This document shows positions 54,100 to 63,255 of a stretch of 64,000 nucleotides of DNA, piece after piece. The position numbers and the translations under genes are program-made. Each line of letters starts with the position of its first letter. The stretch's first letter is position 1. Source of the DNA: DTU052 sp050951725 (GTDB lineage: Bacteria > Bacillota > Syntrophomonadia > Syntrophomonadales > DTU052); NCBI GenBank assembly GCA_050951725.1, contig JBMNJO010000024.1:248001-312000 (forward strand), given 5' to 3'. Below the pieces are notes generated by a model. That model did not search any database and was not told the origin of the DNA. It saw nothing but the letters and a program-made list of their open reading frames with translations.

Positions 54100-55173
54100 A
54101 TGACACTGAAGGAGCTCATCAAGAGTCCGGTAGTCAGCTGGATGGCGGCTGATGGCCCCGAGGTTGATATTGTGATCACCAGTCGCATCAGGCTCGCCCG
54201 CAACCTGGCTCAGCTGCCTTTCCCTCACCTGATGTCTGAGCAGAAGGTGGCGGAGAAGGTATGGGAAACGATAAACAATGCGTTGAAGAACGCGCCTGAC
54301 CTGAAGCTGGTTTCGATGAACAAGCTATCAGATATGGAACGACAGATGCTCCTGGAGAAGCATCTCATCAGCCCCGAACATGCGGAGGTTGTTTCTCCTT
54401 ATCGCGGCATCATAACCAATAAAGCAGGATCTATAGCCATCATGGTCAATGAAGAGGATCACTTAAGGATCCAGTGCCTGCTTTCAGGTCTGCAGCTTAA
54501 TCAGGCTTACCGGTACGCGGATGACATCGATGATTTGCTGGAAAAAGAATTGGAATATGCGTTTGATGATCAGTGGGGCTATCTGACTTCATGCCCTACC
54601 AATGTAGGCACAGGAATGAGGGCCTCGGTTATGCTGCATCTGCCAGCTCTTACCATGACCCATCAGAAGGGAGCCGTTTTCAATAACATCGCTCAGCTTG
54701 GTTTGACAGTTCGCGGTCTATATGGGGAGGGCACGGAGGCGTTAGGCAACTTTTATCAGGTTTCGAATCAGATAACTCTGGGTCAGACTGAAGAGGATAT
54801 TATCAATAATCTGTGGACGGTCACACTGCACGTTGTGGAGCAGGAGAGAAATACCAGGGAGAGATTGCAGTCGGAGATGAAGCATCAACTGGAGGATAAG
54901 GTCTGGCGTTCCTACGGGTTAATTACCCATGCGCGGGTGATTACCTCCAACGAAGCCCTGGCACTGCTGTCTGATGTTGCTTTGGGGGTGGACCTGAAAA
55001 TCCTTCCTCCGATACCCCGTCAAATCATAAACGAGTTGATAGTTGCCATTAGACCAGCGCACTTGCAGGCGACCGGGGGACGAAAGATGGAAACCACCGA
55101 GCGCGATATAATCCGAGCCCAGGTTATAAAGAATACTCTTAACAAAACCAAACTGGACAGGAGGGATAATTAA
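54100..55173 (+). CDS. mcsB: Protein arginine kinase McsB
   Basis: A 357-residue guanido-kinase-fold enzyme that phosphorylates arginines of misfolded proteins, marking them for ClpCP. SRIRLARNLAQLPFP and CPTNVGTGMRASVMLHLP are the catalytic signatures. Its stop overlaps the clpC start by one base. Confidence 0.96.
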   Translation: MTLKELIKSPVVSWMAADGPEVDIVITSRIRLARNLAQLPFPHLMSEQKVAEKVWETINNALKNAPDLKLVSMNKLSDMERQMLLEKHLISPEHAEVVSPYRGIITNKAGSIAIMVNEEDHLRIQCLLSGLQLNQAYRYADDIDDLLEKELEYAFDDQWGYLTSCPTNVGTGMRASVMLHLPALTMTHQKGAVFNNIAQLGLTVRGLYGEGTEALGNFYQVSNQITLGQTEEDIINNLWTVTLHVVEQERNTRERLQSEMKHQLEDKVWRSYGLITHARVITSNEALALLSDVALGVDLKILPPIPRQIINELIVAIRPAHLQATGGRKMETTERDIIRAQVIKNTLNKTKLDRRDN

Positions 55174-57662
55174 TGATTAGAAGATTTACGCAAAGAGCCC
55201 AGCGATCAATTCTACATGCTCAGGAAGAGGCCCGCGAAATGGGCCACCCGGCAGTGGGGACTGAACACATACTGTTGGGATTAATCAAGGAAGGTGAGGG
55301 CGTAGGTGCCCGGTCACTCCTCAATTTGGGAGTAGACCTGGAAAAAATCAGAGAAGAGATCACTAATGTTATCGGTACTCAGACCGGAGGGTGGTCGGAA
55401 GTTCCCCTCCGCGAGCTTCCTATAACGCCCCGGGCCAAACGGGTGCTGAACCTGGCTTTTGAGGAGGCCCAGTTCCAGGGAGTGAATTATGTAGGAACGG
55501 AACACCTCCTGTTGGCCTTGCTGCGCGAAGAAGATGGGATGGCAGCTCAGGTTCTTAAAAGCATGGGTATACGACTGGAGGCCGTCCGTGAACAGCTGGT
55601 TATGCTGCTGGGCGGACAACCCGGCAACGAGCAGGGAATGCCCGAGGAAAAGGGTTCACCGTTCCCACCGGCAGGATATCCCAAGAAAACCCGGACTAAG
55701 ACAAAGACTCCGGTCTTGGACAGCTTCAGCCGCGATCTTACCCAGATGGCCCGGGAGAATAAGCTGGACCCGGTTATTGGCCGGGAGAAGGAGATTGAGA
55801 GGGTCATCCAGATACTGTCCCGGAGAACAAAGAATAACCCGGTTCTGATAGGTGACCCAGGGGTAGGTAAGACGGCTGTCGTCGAAGGTCTGGCGCAAAG
55901 GATTGTTGAAAACAAGGTCCCTGAGGTTTTAGCCGGCAAAAAAGTATTGGTCCTGGACCTGTCAACAATGGTGGCTGGCACTAAATATCGTGGAGAATTT
56001 GAGGACCGGCTGACCAAGGTAATAAATGAGATCAAAAATGCTGGTGATGTAATAATCTTCATCGATGAGCTTCACACCATGGTTGGTGCCGGGGCTGCCG
56101 AAGGGGCCATTGATGCTTCCAATATATTAAAGCCCTCTCTGGCTCGTGGAGAATTCCAGTGTGTTGGTGCTACCACCCTGGATGAATACCGCAAGCATAT
56201 TGAGAAGGACGCGGCCCTGGAAAGAAGGTTTCAGCCGATAATCGTTGAAGAACCCTCGATGGAGGAAACTATCGCCATCTTACATGGTTTGAGAGACCGG
56301 TATGAGGCTCACCATGGTGTCAAGATAACCGACGAAGCCCTGGAGGCAGCAGCCAGACTGTCAAACCGCTATATCACTGACCGCTTTCTGCCGGATAAGG
56401 CAATTGATCTGATTGACGAAGCCTCCTCGCGAGTACGCCTGGATCGCTACGTGCTACCCGATGATCTGAAAGACCTGGAGGCTGATTTACAGAGGCTAAC
56501 CGAGGAAAAACAGGAAGCTATCAATGCCCAGGAGTATGAAGCGGCAGCCAGACTCCGTGATGAGGAACAAAAACTGAAGGCCGAGGTCGAACAGAAACGT
56601 AAAGAGTGGGTAGGGCGCCGTAACCTGGACAGTGGAGTGGTTGCGGAAGAGGATATTGCGGATATCGTCTCCAGTTGGACCGGGGTTCCGGTAACCAAAC
56701 TTACAGAGGGTGAATCAGCCCGTGTAGCTAATCTGGAGGAGGTCCTCCACCAGCGGGTTATTGGGCAGGAGGAGGCCGTAACTGCAGTAGCCAGGGCCGT
56801 AAAACGTGCGCGCGCAGGATTGAAAGATCCCAAACGCCCCATTGGTTCCTTTATCTTCCTGGGTCCTACCGGTGTAGGTAAAACAGAACTGGCCAGGACT
56901 CTGGCAGAGGCCATGTTTGGTCAGGAGGATGCCTTAATCAGGCTGGATATGTCGGAGTACATGGAAAAGCATGCGGTGGCCAGAATGATTGGCGCTCCTC
57001 CCGGATATGTTGGCTATGACGAAGGTGGGCAGTTAACCGAGAGAGTAAGGAGAAAGCCCTACTCGGTAATCCTGCTGGACGAAATTGAAAAAGCCCACCC
57101 TGAAGTCTTCAACATCCTCCTGCAGGTTCTGGAGGACGGTCGTTTGACAGACGGCAAGGGTCGCACGGTCGATTTTCGCAACAGTGTAATCATCATGACC
57201 TCTAATGTCGGAGCCGAAGGGATTGGCCGGGAGAAAACCCTTGGCTTCCAGCGCGGCGAGGAAAAGGCGATTGATTATGAGAAGATGAAAGACCGGATCA
57301 TGGAACGGATGAAGTCCGTTTTCAGACCGGAATTCCTCAACCGACTGGACGAAATAATTGTATTCCACAGCCTCAACGAAGATGAATTGGGACAAATCGT
57401 TGAACTCCTGGTAGATCAGGTCAAGGCCCGGATTAACGAGCAGGGGCTGGAACTGGAACTGACCGAGAACGCGAAGAAACAGATTATCAAGGAAGGCTAT
57501 GACCCGGCGTTTGGTGCCCGACCACTGAAGCGTGCCATCCAAAGAACGATTGAAGATAAGGTTTCGGAGGAGATTCTGAAAGGCAATATCAAGACAGGAG
57601 ACAAGGTGCTGGTGGATATAGAAGAAGACCATGTTGTAGTGCGCAAGAATGAAAAGGGCTAA
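55173..57662 (+). CDS. clpC: ClpC AAA+ unfoldase
   Basis: An 829-residue Hsp100 chaperone. Two N-terminal Clp repeats, the D1 Walker A GDPGVGKT, a middle domain with a UVR motif (EAINAQEYEAAARLRDEEQKL) and the D2 Walker A GPTGVGKT are all present. It feeds substrates, including arginine-phosphorylated ones, to ClpP. Last gene of the ctsR operon. Confidence 0.98.
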   Translation: MIRRFTQRAQRSILHAQEEAREMGHPAVGTEHILLGLIKEGEGVGARSLLNLGVDLEKIREEITNVIGTQTGGWSEVPLRELPITPRAKRVLNLAFEEAQFQGVNYVGTEHLLLALLREEDGMAAQVLKSMGIRLEAVREQLVMLLGGQPGNEQGMPEEKGSPFPPAGYPKKTRTKTKTPVLDSFSRDLTQMARENKLDPVIGREKEIERVIQILSRRTKNNPVLIGDPGVGKTAVVEGLAQRIVENKVPEVLAGKKVLVLDLSTMVAGTKYRGEFEDRLTKVINEIKNAGDVIIFIDELHTMVGAGAAEGAIDASNILKPSLARGEFQCVGATTLDEYRKHIEKDAALERRFQPIIVEEPSMEETIAILHGLRDRYEAHHGVKITDEALEAAARLSNRYITDRFLPDKAIDLIDEASSRVRLDRYVLPDDLKDLEADLQRLTEEKQEAINAQEYEAAARLRDEEQKLKAEVEQKRKEWVGRRNLDSGVVAEEDIADIVSSWTGVPVTKLTEGESARVANLEEVLHQRVIGQEEAVTAVARAVKRARAGLKDPKRPIGSFIFLGPTGVGKTELARTLAEAMFGQEDALIRLDMSEYMEKHAVARMIGAPPGYVGYDEGGQLTERVRRKPYSVILLDEIEKAHPEVFNILLQVLEDGRLTDGKGRTVDFRNSVIIMTSNVGAEGIGREKTLGFQRGEEKAIDYEKMKDRIMERMKSVFRPEFLNRLDEIIVFHSLNEDELGQIVELLVDQVKARINEQGLELELTENAKKQIIKEGYDPAFGARPLKRAIQRTIEDKVSEEILKGNIKTGDKVLVDIEEDHVVVRKNEKG

Positions 57663-57678
57663 AAGCCCTTTTCTTTTT
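57652..57678 (+). terminator. Terminator after clpC
   Basis: Stem AAAAGGGCT / AGCCCTTTT with loop AAA, followed by CTTTTTG; the loop is just after the clpC stop. Confidence 0.85.
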
Positions 57679-57765
57679 GCACTTTATACAATAAAATTCT
57701 AGAATGAATAGTAATTGATGGATACAAATTACCGATTTGTAGGGTAAGACACCCAAGAGGTCAGC

Positions 57766-59133
57766 ATGGCGAAACCGAGAACACTTTATTTCTGCTCAGA
57801 ATGTGGGTACCATTCGCCCAAGTGGATTGGCAGGTGCCCGGGGTGTAACTCCTGGAACACCCTGGTTGAAGAGGTGGTTGATAAGAACCGCAAACCCTCG
57901 CCGGCATCCAGAAGGGAAGCCCTGGAGTTAACCGGCCTGATTACCGAGGATGTTCCGCGGTTTTCCAGTGGCAATAACGAGCTGGACCGGGTCCTGGGGG
58001 GAGGAATAGTTCCCGGCAGTATTACTTTGCTGGGAGGAGATCCTGGCATCGGTAAATCAACCCTGCTTCTGCAGACCGCGGATTCACTGGGGGGAAGCGG
58101 CCGGCGAGTCTTATACCTCTCAGGGGAGGAGTCTGCCCGACAGGTCAGAATGAGGGCTGACCGACTGAAAGCCAGCGGTGCTAACATCTATGTCCTGAAT
58201 GAGTCGAACCTCTCCTTTCTTCCCGGTTATCTGGAACAGATCAACCCGGATGTAGTTATTGTCGATTCCATTCAAACCGTACATGTTCCCGAGATAGGGT
58301 CCATACCGGGAAGTGTTGCTCAACTGCGTGAATGCGCGGGAAGAATCATGGAACTGGCGAAGACATCCGATCGTCCATTTTTCCTGGTAGGGCATGTGAC
58401 CAAGGATGGTGCACTCGCTGGACCCAAAGTGTTGGAACATATGGTTGACACGGTTATCTATTTTGAAGGAGATAATAATAACTATTACCGCATTCTGAGA
58501 ACGGTTAAGAACAGGTTCGGACCAGCCAATGAGATTGGTATTCTCGAGATGTCGGGAACCGGATTGGTGGAGGTTGATAATCCTTCCCGTATTTTTCTGG
58601 AGCACCGGGACAGCCTCCCCGGATTAACGGTGGTGGCCAGCTTTGAGGGCACCAGACCTATACTGGTTGAGGTTGAAGCACTGGTAGTAACCGCTTCGAT
58701 CGGTTACCCTCGACGTATGGCGTCGGGCATCGAATCCAACCGTCTGGCCCTTCTGGCAGCGGTCCTGGAAAAGCGGGGGGCCTTGGAACTAGGGAATAAG
58801 GATATTTATATCAAGGTAGCCGGCGGCGCAAACCTTAAGGACCCGGCTACTGATCTGGGTATAGCCCTGGCTATAGCTTCCAGCTACTATGAGCGGCCGA
58901 TGCTGCCAGGGGGGATAATAATCGGTGAACTGGGTTTATCCGGTGAGATCCGGTCGGTGCCTTATCTGAATTTGAGGCTCAAAGAAGCTGTAAAACTGGG
59001 GTTCTCAAGAGCTTTGACACCTAAAGAGATCGGGAGAGAAGATGTAGGCAGTATAGGTCTTTCCATCTCTCTTGTGGAAACCCTGGGAGAGGCCTTGAGG
59101 TATATCGATGGTAACGGGGGTATGGATAGTTGA
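57766..59133 (+). CDS. radA: DNA repair protein RadA
   Basis: A 455-residue RecA-like ATPase aiding branch migration. The N-terminal zinc finger is CSECGYHSPKWIGRCPGC. Walker A is GGDPGIGKST, the RadA-specific KNRFG lies in VKNRFGPANEIG, and a Lon-like C-terminal domain follows. It overlaps disA by 4 bases. Confidence 0.97.
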   Translation: MAKPRTLYFCSECGYHSPKWIGRCPGCNSWNTLVEEVVDKNRKPSPASRREALELTGLITEDVPRFSSGNNELDRVLGGGIVPGSITLLGGDPGIGKSTLLLQTADSLGGSGRRVLYLSGEESARQVRMRADRLKASGANIYVLNESNLSFLPGYLEQINPDVVIVDSIQTVHVPEIGSIPGSVAQLRECAGRIMELAKTSDRPFFLVGHVTKDGALAGPKVLEHMVDTVIYFEGDNNNYYRILRTVKNRFGPANEIGILEMSGTGLVEVDNPSRIFLEHRDSLPGLTVVASFEGTRPILVEVEALVVTASIGYPRRMASGIESNRLALLAAVLEKRGALELGNKDIYIKVAGGANLKDPATDLGIALAIASSYYERPMLPGGIIIGELGLSGEIRSVPYLNLRLKEAVKLGFSRALTPKEIGREDVGSIGLSISLVETLGEALRYIDGNGGMDS

Positions 59134-60206
59134 AGGACGAAGCCATATATAGAGGCAGTTTTCAAGATGCACTGCAGTTGGTCGCACCAGGAACTACATT
59201 TCGCCTGGGGCTGGAGAACATCCTTAAGGCCAGGACCGGAGCCCTGCTGGTAGTTGGAGACTCCCCCGAGGTTCTGGATCTGGTAAGTGGTGGGTTCCGT
59301 CTGGATTGTGAACTTACACCCGCCAATCTATATGAATTAGCCAAAATGGACGGAGCGATTGTTCTCAATAAAGATGCGTCACGGATTCTGGTGGCCAATA
59401 CCCAATTGGTTCCTGATCCTTCTTTACCTTCCGCCGAAACCGGAATTCGACACCGTACCGCAGAAAGGGTAGCCAGACAGACCGGGGAACTGGTAATTGC
59501 TATATCCCAACGCAGGAGTATTGTAACGTTGTTTAAAGGCGCGCAGAGTTATGTCCTGCATGAGATTGGAGCCATTCTGGTCAAGGCCAATCAGGCGTTA
59601 CAGACCCTGGAAAAGTACCGTGCAGTCCTGGAAAAGGACATCGTCAGGCTGGGTGGGACTGAGTTTGAGGATATGGTGATGGTTTCCGAGGTAAGCCGGG
59701 CCCTCCTGAGGTGCATGATGGTGCTAAACATCGGACAGGAGATAGAAAACTACATAATCGAGCTGGGCAATGAAGGACGTTTGGTCAAAATGCAGCTTGA
59801 TGAACTGATTTCCAATGTGGAAGAGGAAGCTTTACTTATGATCCGGGATTACTCGAGATTTCCGGACAAGTCAGCACAGGATATCTTCTCCACTATCATG
59901 AAATCTTTTGAAGAGGATGTCTCTGATGCAATAACTATCGCTAAAACCCTTGGCTTCGGCACCTCAGCCAGTGTGCTCGACATGCAGGTAGCACCCCGGG
60001 GGTATCGGATCCTGCAGAAGCTGCCGCGTATCCCTGCCCAGATAATAGAGAACCTGGTTGGAACCTTTGGGGATTTTCCCCGAATTATGCAAGCAACCAT
60101 AGAAGAACTGGATGATGTTGAAGGGATTGGGGAAGTCCGGGCCAAGTCGATCAAGAATGGACTGAAGAGGATGCAGGAGCAACTGATTCTCGACTATATG
60201 GTTTAA
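59130..60206 (+). CDS. disA: Diadenylate cyclase and DNA-scanning protein DisA
   Basis: A 358-residue octameric enzyme making c-di-AMP from two ATP. The DGA motif (KMDGAIVLN) and RHR motif (GIRHRTAERVARQTGE) are intact. A helix-hairpin-helix near the C-terminus (VEGIGEVRAKSIKNGL) binds branched DNA. The start is TTG 59130, inside the end of radA; RadA is known to restrain DisA. Confidence 0.96.
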   Translation: MKDEAIYRGSFQDALQLVAPGTTFRLGLENILKARTGALLVVGDSPEVLDLVSGGFRLDCELTPANLYELAKMDGAIVLNKDASRILVANTQLVPDPSLPSAETGIRHRTAERVARQTGELVIAISQRRSIVTLFKGAQSYVLHEIGAILVKANQALQTLEKYRAVLEKDIVRLGGTEFEDMVMVSEVSRALLRCMMVLNIGQEIENYIIELGNEGRLVKMQLDELISNVEEEALLMIRDYSRFPDKSAQDIFSTIMKSFEEDVSDAITIAKTLGFGTSASVLDMQVAPRGYRILQKLPRIPAQIIENLVGTFGDFPRIMQATIEELDDVEGIGEVRAKSIKNGLKRMQEQLILDYMV

Positions 60207-60235
60207 TAGCTTATTAGCGCGTGGTATACGATGAA

Positions 60236-60274
60236 AAAAGAGGTCTGCTTCTAGAAGGAGCAGACCTCTTTTCC
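60236..60274. terminator. Bidirectional terminator between disA and the minus-strand gene
   Basis: A perfect 14-bp stem AAAAGAGGTCTGCT / AGCAGACCTCTTTT with a 9-base loop. A-tracts and T-tracts on both sides let it serve both converging genes. Confidence 0.85.
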
Positions 60275-60283
60275 TGTACAGTT

Positions 60284-60682
60284 CTAGGTTAGGTTAAAGA
60301 TACCTAGGGCACTGGCCTTTTTGTATTCATGAATGAATACGTCATAAAGGTTAAGCCCCAGTATATTGCATAACGCCGCCGTGTAAAAGAGGTTTTTTCC
60401 CAGTTCATTAATTAGAACTTCCTCACAGTTGGGACATAACTGACCGCGGACATGGGCATCCAGGTACCTTTTCATCTCATCGATGGATTCACATTCCTCG
60501 GGGATTGCTGCCTTTTTGGCCTCAATGGAAAGACAACCGCAATCATTTACCGATTTACATACTCCCCGGTTAATCCGGGCTGTTGATTCGGCAAGTTTGG
60601 ACAAGACGTCGAGGATGCTGTGATGGCGAATAAGAAGATCGTTTACTTTATTCTGAAACTCATCGCAAATCAAGTCCTTCAC
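60284..60682 (-). CDS. Cysteine-containing MazG-like helical protein
   Basis: A 132-residue, all-alpha protein. The C-terminal half (INELGKNLFYTAALCNILGLNLYDVF) resembles the MazG/dUTPase-like helical fold, but the acidic EExxE metal motif is not obvious. Cysteines occur in CGCLSIEAKK and as CPNC. The N-terminal part (DLLIRHHSILDVLSKLAESTARINRGVCKS) is helical. GTG 60682 follows AAAGGAGG. It is transcribed alone from a consensus promoter with an operator-like palindrome, against all neighbours. Function unknown. Confidence 0.75.
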   Translation of the reverse strand: MKDLICDEFQNKVNDLLIRHHSILDVLSKLAESTARINRGVCKSVNDCGCLSIEAKKAAIPEECESIDEMKRYLDAHVRGQLCPNCEEVLINELGKNLFYTAALCNILGLNLYDVFIHEYKKASALGIFNLT

Positions 60683-60734
60683 GAAAAGGAAACCTCCTTT
60701 TCCATCAAAGAATTACCTGTCTCGGTTCAAACTA

Positions 60735-60764
60735 ATTATATCTTTGGCTCGAAGCCAATGTCAA
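60735..60764 (-). promoter_or_regulatory. Consensus sigma-A promoter with palindromic spacer
   Basis: Reading the minus strand, TTGACA (60764-60759) and TATAAT (60740-60735) are both perfect and 18 bases apart. The spacer holds a perfect palindrome TTGGCT-CGA-AGCCAA (60744-60758), the classical place for a repressor or MerR-type activator site. It drives the gene at 60284-60682. Confidence 0.8.
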
Positions 60765-60909
60765 TTTTGCAGCAATGACAAAAAAATACATAATCGCGGT
60801 TAAGTGGACAGTGCTTAAGGGAAGACCAACCATTTTTTCTGGAGGAAAATTTGAGCTACTGCATAATGTTGCCAGAAAATAAGAACAATAGGGAATGGAG
60901 GTGATAACA

Positions 60910-61998
60910 ATGAATAAACGAACCTTAGTATTCTTCATTCTAATATCGGTTCTTATTGGGACCTGGATTGGAGTAATGAGCCAGGGTTATCTTGGCGGGG
61001 ATTGGAGAGTAATTCTCTTAATAGGGCTGGGGGCGACCATGGGAAGTCTTATTCTTCTCAGGTTTACTGTGCTCTACTGCAAAAAGGGCTGGGACTATTT
61101 TAATGCGGCCATGGAAAGAACCTCAGTCGAGGTGCTCCTGGGCGGAATGCTGGGGATGCTGCTGGGAATTACAGTAGGGTTCATTCTGGGATACCCATTT
61201 GTAGTAATCGACATAGCCGGAGAGTATATCAAGTTTGTATCCTTCTTTGCCTGCGGATTTCTAGGTCTGAACATAGGACGTAAAAAAGCATACGATTTCA
61301 TGAATCTCTTTCGCTCGGCCAACTCGAAAGAATCACTGGCTCTATACAGGAATGATAAGGTCCTGGACACGAGTGCCATTATCGATGGCCGCATCTATGA
61401 TGTGGCTCTTTCTGGTTTTCTTGAGGGTCAACTGGTAGTTCCTGCGTTTGTCATAGAAGAACTGCGCCACATCGCTGACTCTTCTGATTATATTCGGCGC
61501 AGCAAGGGGCGGCGGGGACTGGAGATACTTAGCAAGATGCAGAAACACCCGGGGATGAAAATTGGGATATATGAAGGAGATTTTCCTGACGAACGAGAAG
61601 TAGACATGAAACTTTTGCGGCTTTGTAAGGATTTGGACGCCAGTATTGTTACCAATGATTACAACCTTAACAAGGTAGCGGAATTACAGGGGATCAAGGT
61701 CCTGAATGTTAATGAACTGACTAATGCCGTTAAGGTCATCGTATTTCCTGGTGAGACTATGAAGGTCAATATCATCAAAGAAGGCAAAGAGGATGGCCAG
61801 GGAGTTGGTTACCTTGAGGATGGGACTATGGTTGTGGTTGAGAACGGGCAGGAGGAAATTGGTCAGGAGATCGAAGTAATGGTGACCAGTGTATTTCAAA
61901 CTGCCGCTGGCCGCATGATCTTTACCAAGAAGTCCAAAGAAGGAAGCCGCATCAATCAGACTATGCAGAAACTGCAAGAGGTGAATCTCTTTGGGTGA
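60910..61998 (+). CDS. PIN/TRAM-domain integral membrane protein (YacL-like)
   Basis: A 362-residue protein. Four N-terminal membrane helices (about residues 5-110) precede a PIN nuclease-like domain with acidic residues in LDTSAIIDGRIYDVA, VIEELRHIAD and SIVTNDYNLNKVA. A C-terminal TRAM domain (GETMKVNIIKEGKEDGQGVGYLEDGTMVVVE) follows. It is probably a membrane-bound RNase. ATG 60910 follows GGAGGTGATAACA; an ATG at 60895 would include the ribosome site. Confidence 0.93.
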   Translation: MNKRTLVFFILISVLIGTWIGVMSQGYLGGDWRVILLIGLGATMGSLILLRFTVLYCKKGWDYFNAAMERTSVEVLLGGMLGMLLGITVGFILGYPFVVIDIAGEYIKFVSFFACGFLGLNIGRKKAYDFMNLFRSANSKESLALYRNDKVLDTSAIIDGRIYDVALSGFLEGQLVVPAFVIEELRHIADSSDYIRRSKGRRGLEILSKMQKHPGMKIGIYEGDFPDEREVDMKLLRLCKDLDASIVTNDYNLNKVAELQGIKVLNVNELTNAVKVIVFPGETMKVNIIKEGKEDGQGVGYLEDGTMVVVENGQEEIGQEIEVMVTSVFQTAAGRMIFTKKSKEGSRINQTMQKLQEVNLFG

Positions 61999-63151
61999 TA
62001 CCGGCGTGGTTTTAGCTGCGGCCGGACAGGGGAAACGCATGCTAAGCCAGGTTAACAAGGTATTCCTGGAGCTCAGGGGTCAACCGGTAATCAAGTACTC
62101 ACTTGACATCTTTGAAAAGCTGTCCGATATCAGAGAAATTATAATTGTTGCCCACCCCCAGGAAGTATCCAGGATGAAGCACGACATTGTGGACCATTTT
62201 GGTTATCAGAAGGTAAAGCGCGTCGTACCGGGAGGATCGGAAAGGCAGGATTCAGTGTGGGCCGGATTGAAGGCCCTTGATGATAGTCTGCATTTGGTGG
62301 CTGTGCACGATGGAGCACGGCCACTGGTGTCATCAGAGATGGCTTTGCGGGTTATTGAGGCGGCCCGGGCCTTTGATGCTGCCTGTCCTGGTGTTCCCAG
62401 CAAGGATACATTGAAAGAGGTGGGACCCGACGGCTACGTACAGGCCACACCGGATCGTTCCCGCCTTTACCAGATACAGACTCCTCAGGTATTTCATGCG
62501 TCCAAGCTTAAAGAGGCCTACCGGGAAGCCTTCGTCCAGGGCTTTGTGGGTACTGATGATGCCGTAATCTATGAAAGATTTTGCGGCCCGGTCCGGGTGG
62601 TTGACGGGGATTACCGCAACATTAAGGTTACAACCGCAGACGATATGTACATTGCTCAGGGACTGCTCGGCGGGGAGGAGAACATGAGGATCGGCAATGG
62701 TTATGATGTCCACCGTTTGGTGGAGGGACGGAAACTGATAATCGGCGGGGTAAGTATACCCTTTGACAAGGGTCTTAAGGGCCATTCCGATGCTGACGTC
62801 CTGGTGCATGCTATCTGCGATGCACTGCTGGGCGCTGTAGGCCTGCGTGATATAGGTTATTACTTCCCTGATAACAACCCGGAATTTTATAATATTGACA
62901 GCATGATCCTCCTGGAAAGGGTCGCGGGAATGGTTGCCGATCAGGGGTTAAAGATAGTGAATATCGATAGCACTGTGATTGCTGAGCGGCCGCGGCTGGC
63001 ACCCTACCTGGAGGAGATGAAAGGACGTCTGGCAGAGGTTTTGGGGATCGATGGTTCCCGGGTAAACGTAAAAGCAACCACCACTGAAGGACTGGGATTC
63101 ACCGGCAGGGGAGAAGGAATCGCCGCCCAGGCCAGTGTGCTTTTAAAATGA
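61991..63151 (+). CDS. ispDF: Bifunctional IspD-IspF isoprenoid enzyme
   Basis: A 386-residue fusion of two MEP-pathway enzymes. The N-terminal cytidylyltransferase (IspD) has AAAGQGKRM, VHDGARPLV and TPQVFHASKLKEAY. The C-terminal cyclodiphosphate synthase (IspF), from about residue 232, has the zinc motif GYDVHRL and GHSDADVLVHAICDALLGA. The intermediate enzyme IspE is not nearby. The start is TTG 61991, overlapping the yacL end by 8 bases. Confidence 0.96.
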   Translation: MGDTGVVLAAAGQGKRMLSQVNKVFLELRGQPVIKYSLDIFEKLSDIREIIIVAHPQEVSRMKHDIVDHFGYQKVKRVVPGGSERQDSVWAGLKALDDSLHLVAVHDGARPLVSSEMALRVIEAARAFDAACPGVPSKDTLKEVGPDGYVQATPDRSRLYQIQTPQVFHASKLKEAYREAFVQGFVGTDDAVIYERFCGPVRVVDGDYRNIKVTTADDMYIAQGLLGGEENMRIGNGYDVHRLVEGRKLIIGGVSIPFDKGLKGHSDADVLVHAICDALLGAVGLRDIGYYFPDNNPEFYNIDSMILLERVAGMVADQGLKIVNIDSTVIAERPRLAPYLEEMKGRLAEVLGIDGSRVNVKATTTEGLGFTGRGEGIAAQASVLLK

Positions 63152-63255
63152 TATCTAGGGTTCGACATGGAATAACGACGTGGTGTTGGTTTATGATTAT
63201 ATAGGGATGACCAGAATGTAATCCCTCACAAAAAGTTTTAGGGGAGAACCATAAA

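Noticed and set aside
63205..63228. AGGGAT / ATCCCT hairpin before glnS
   Set aside because: Only six pairs and no T-run; also no T-box features for glnS.
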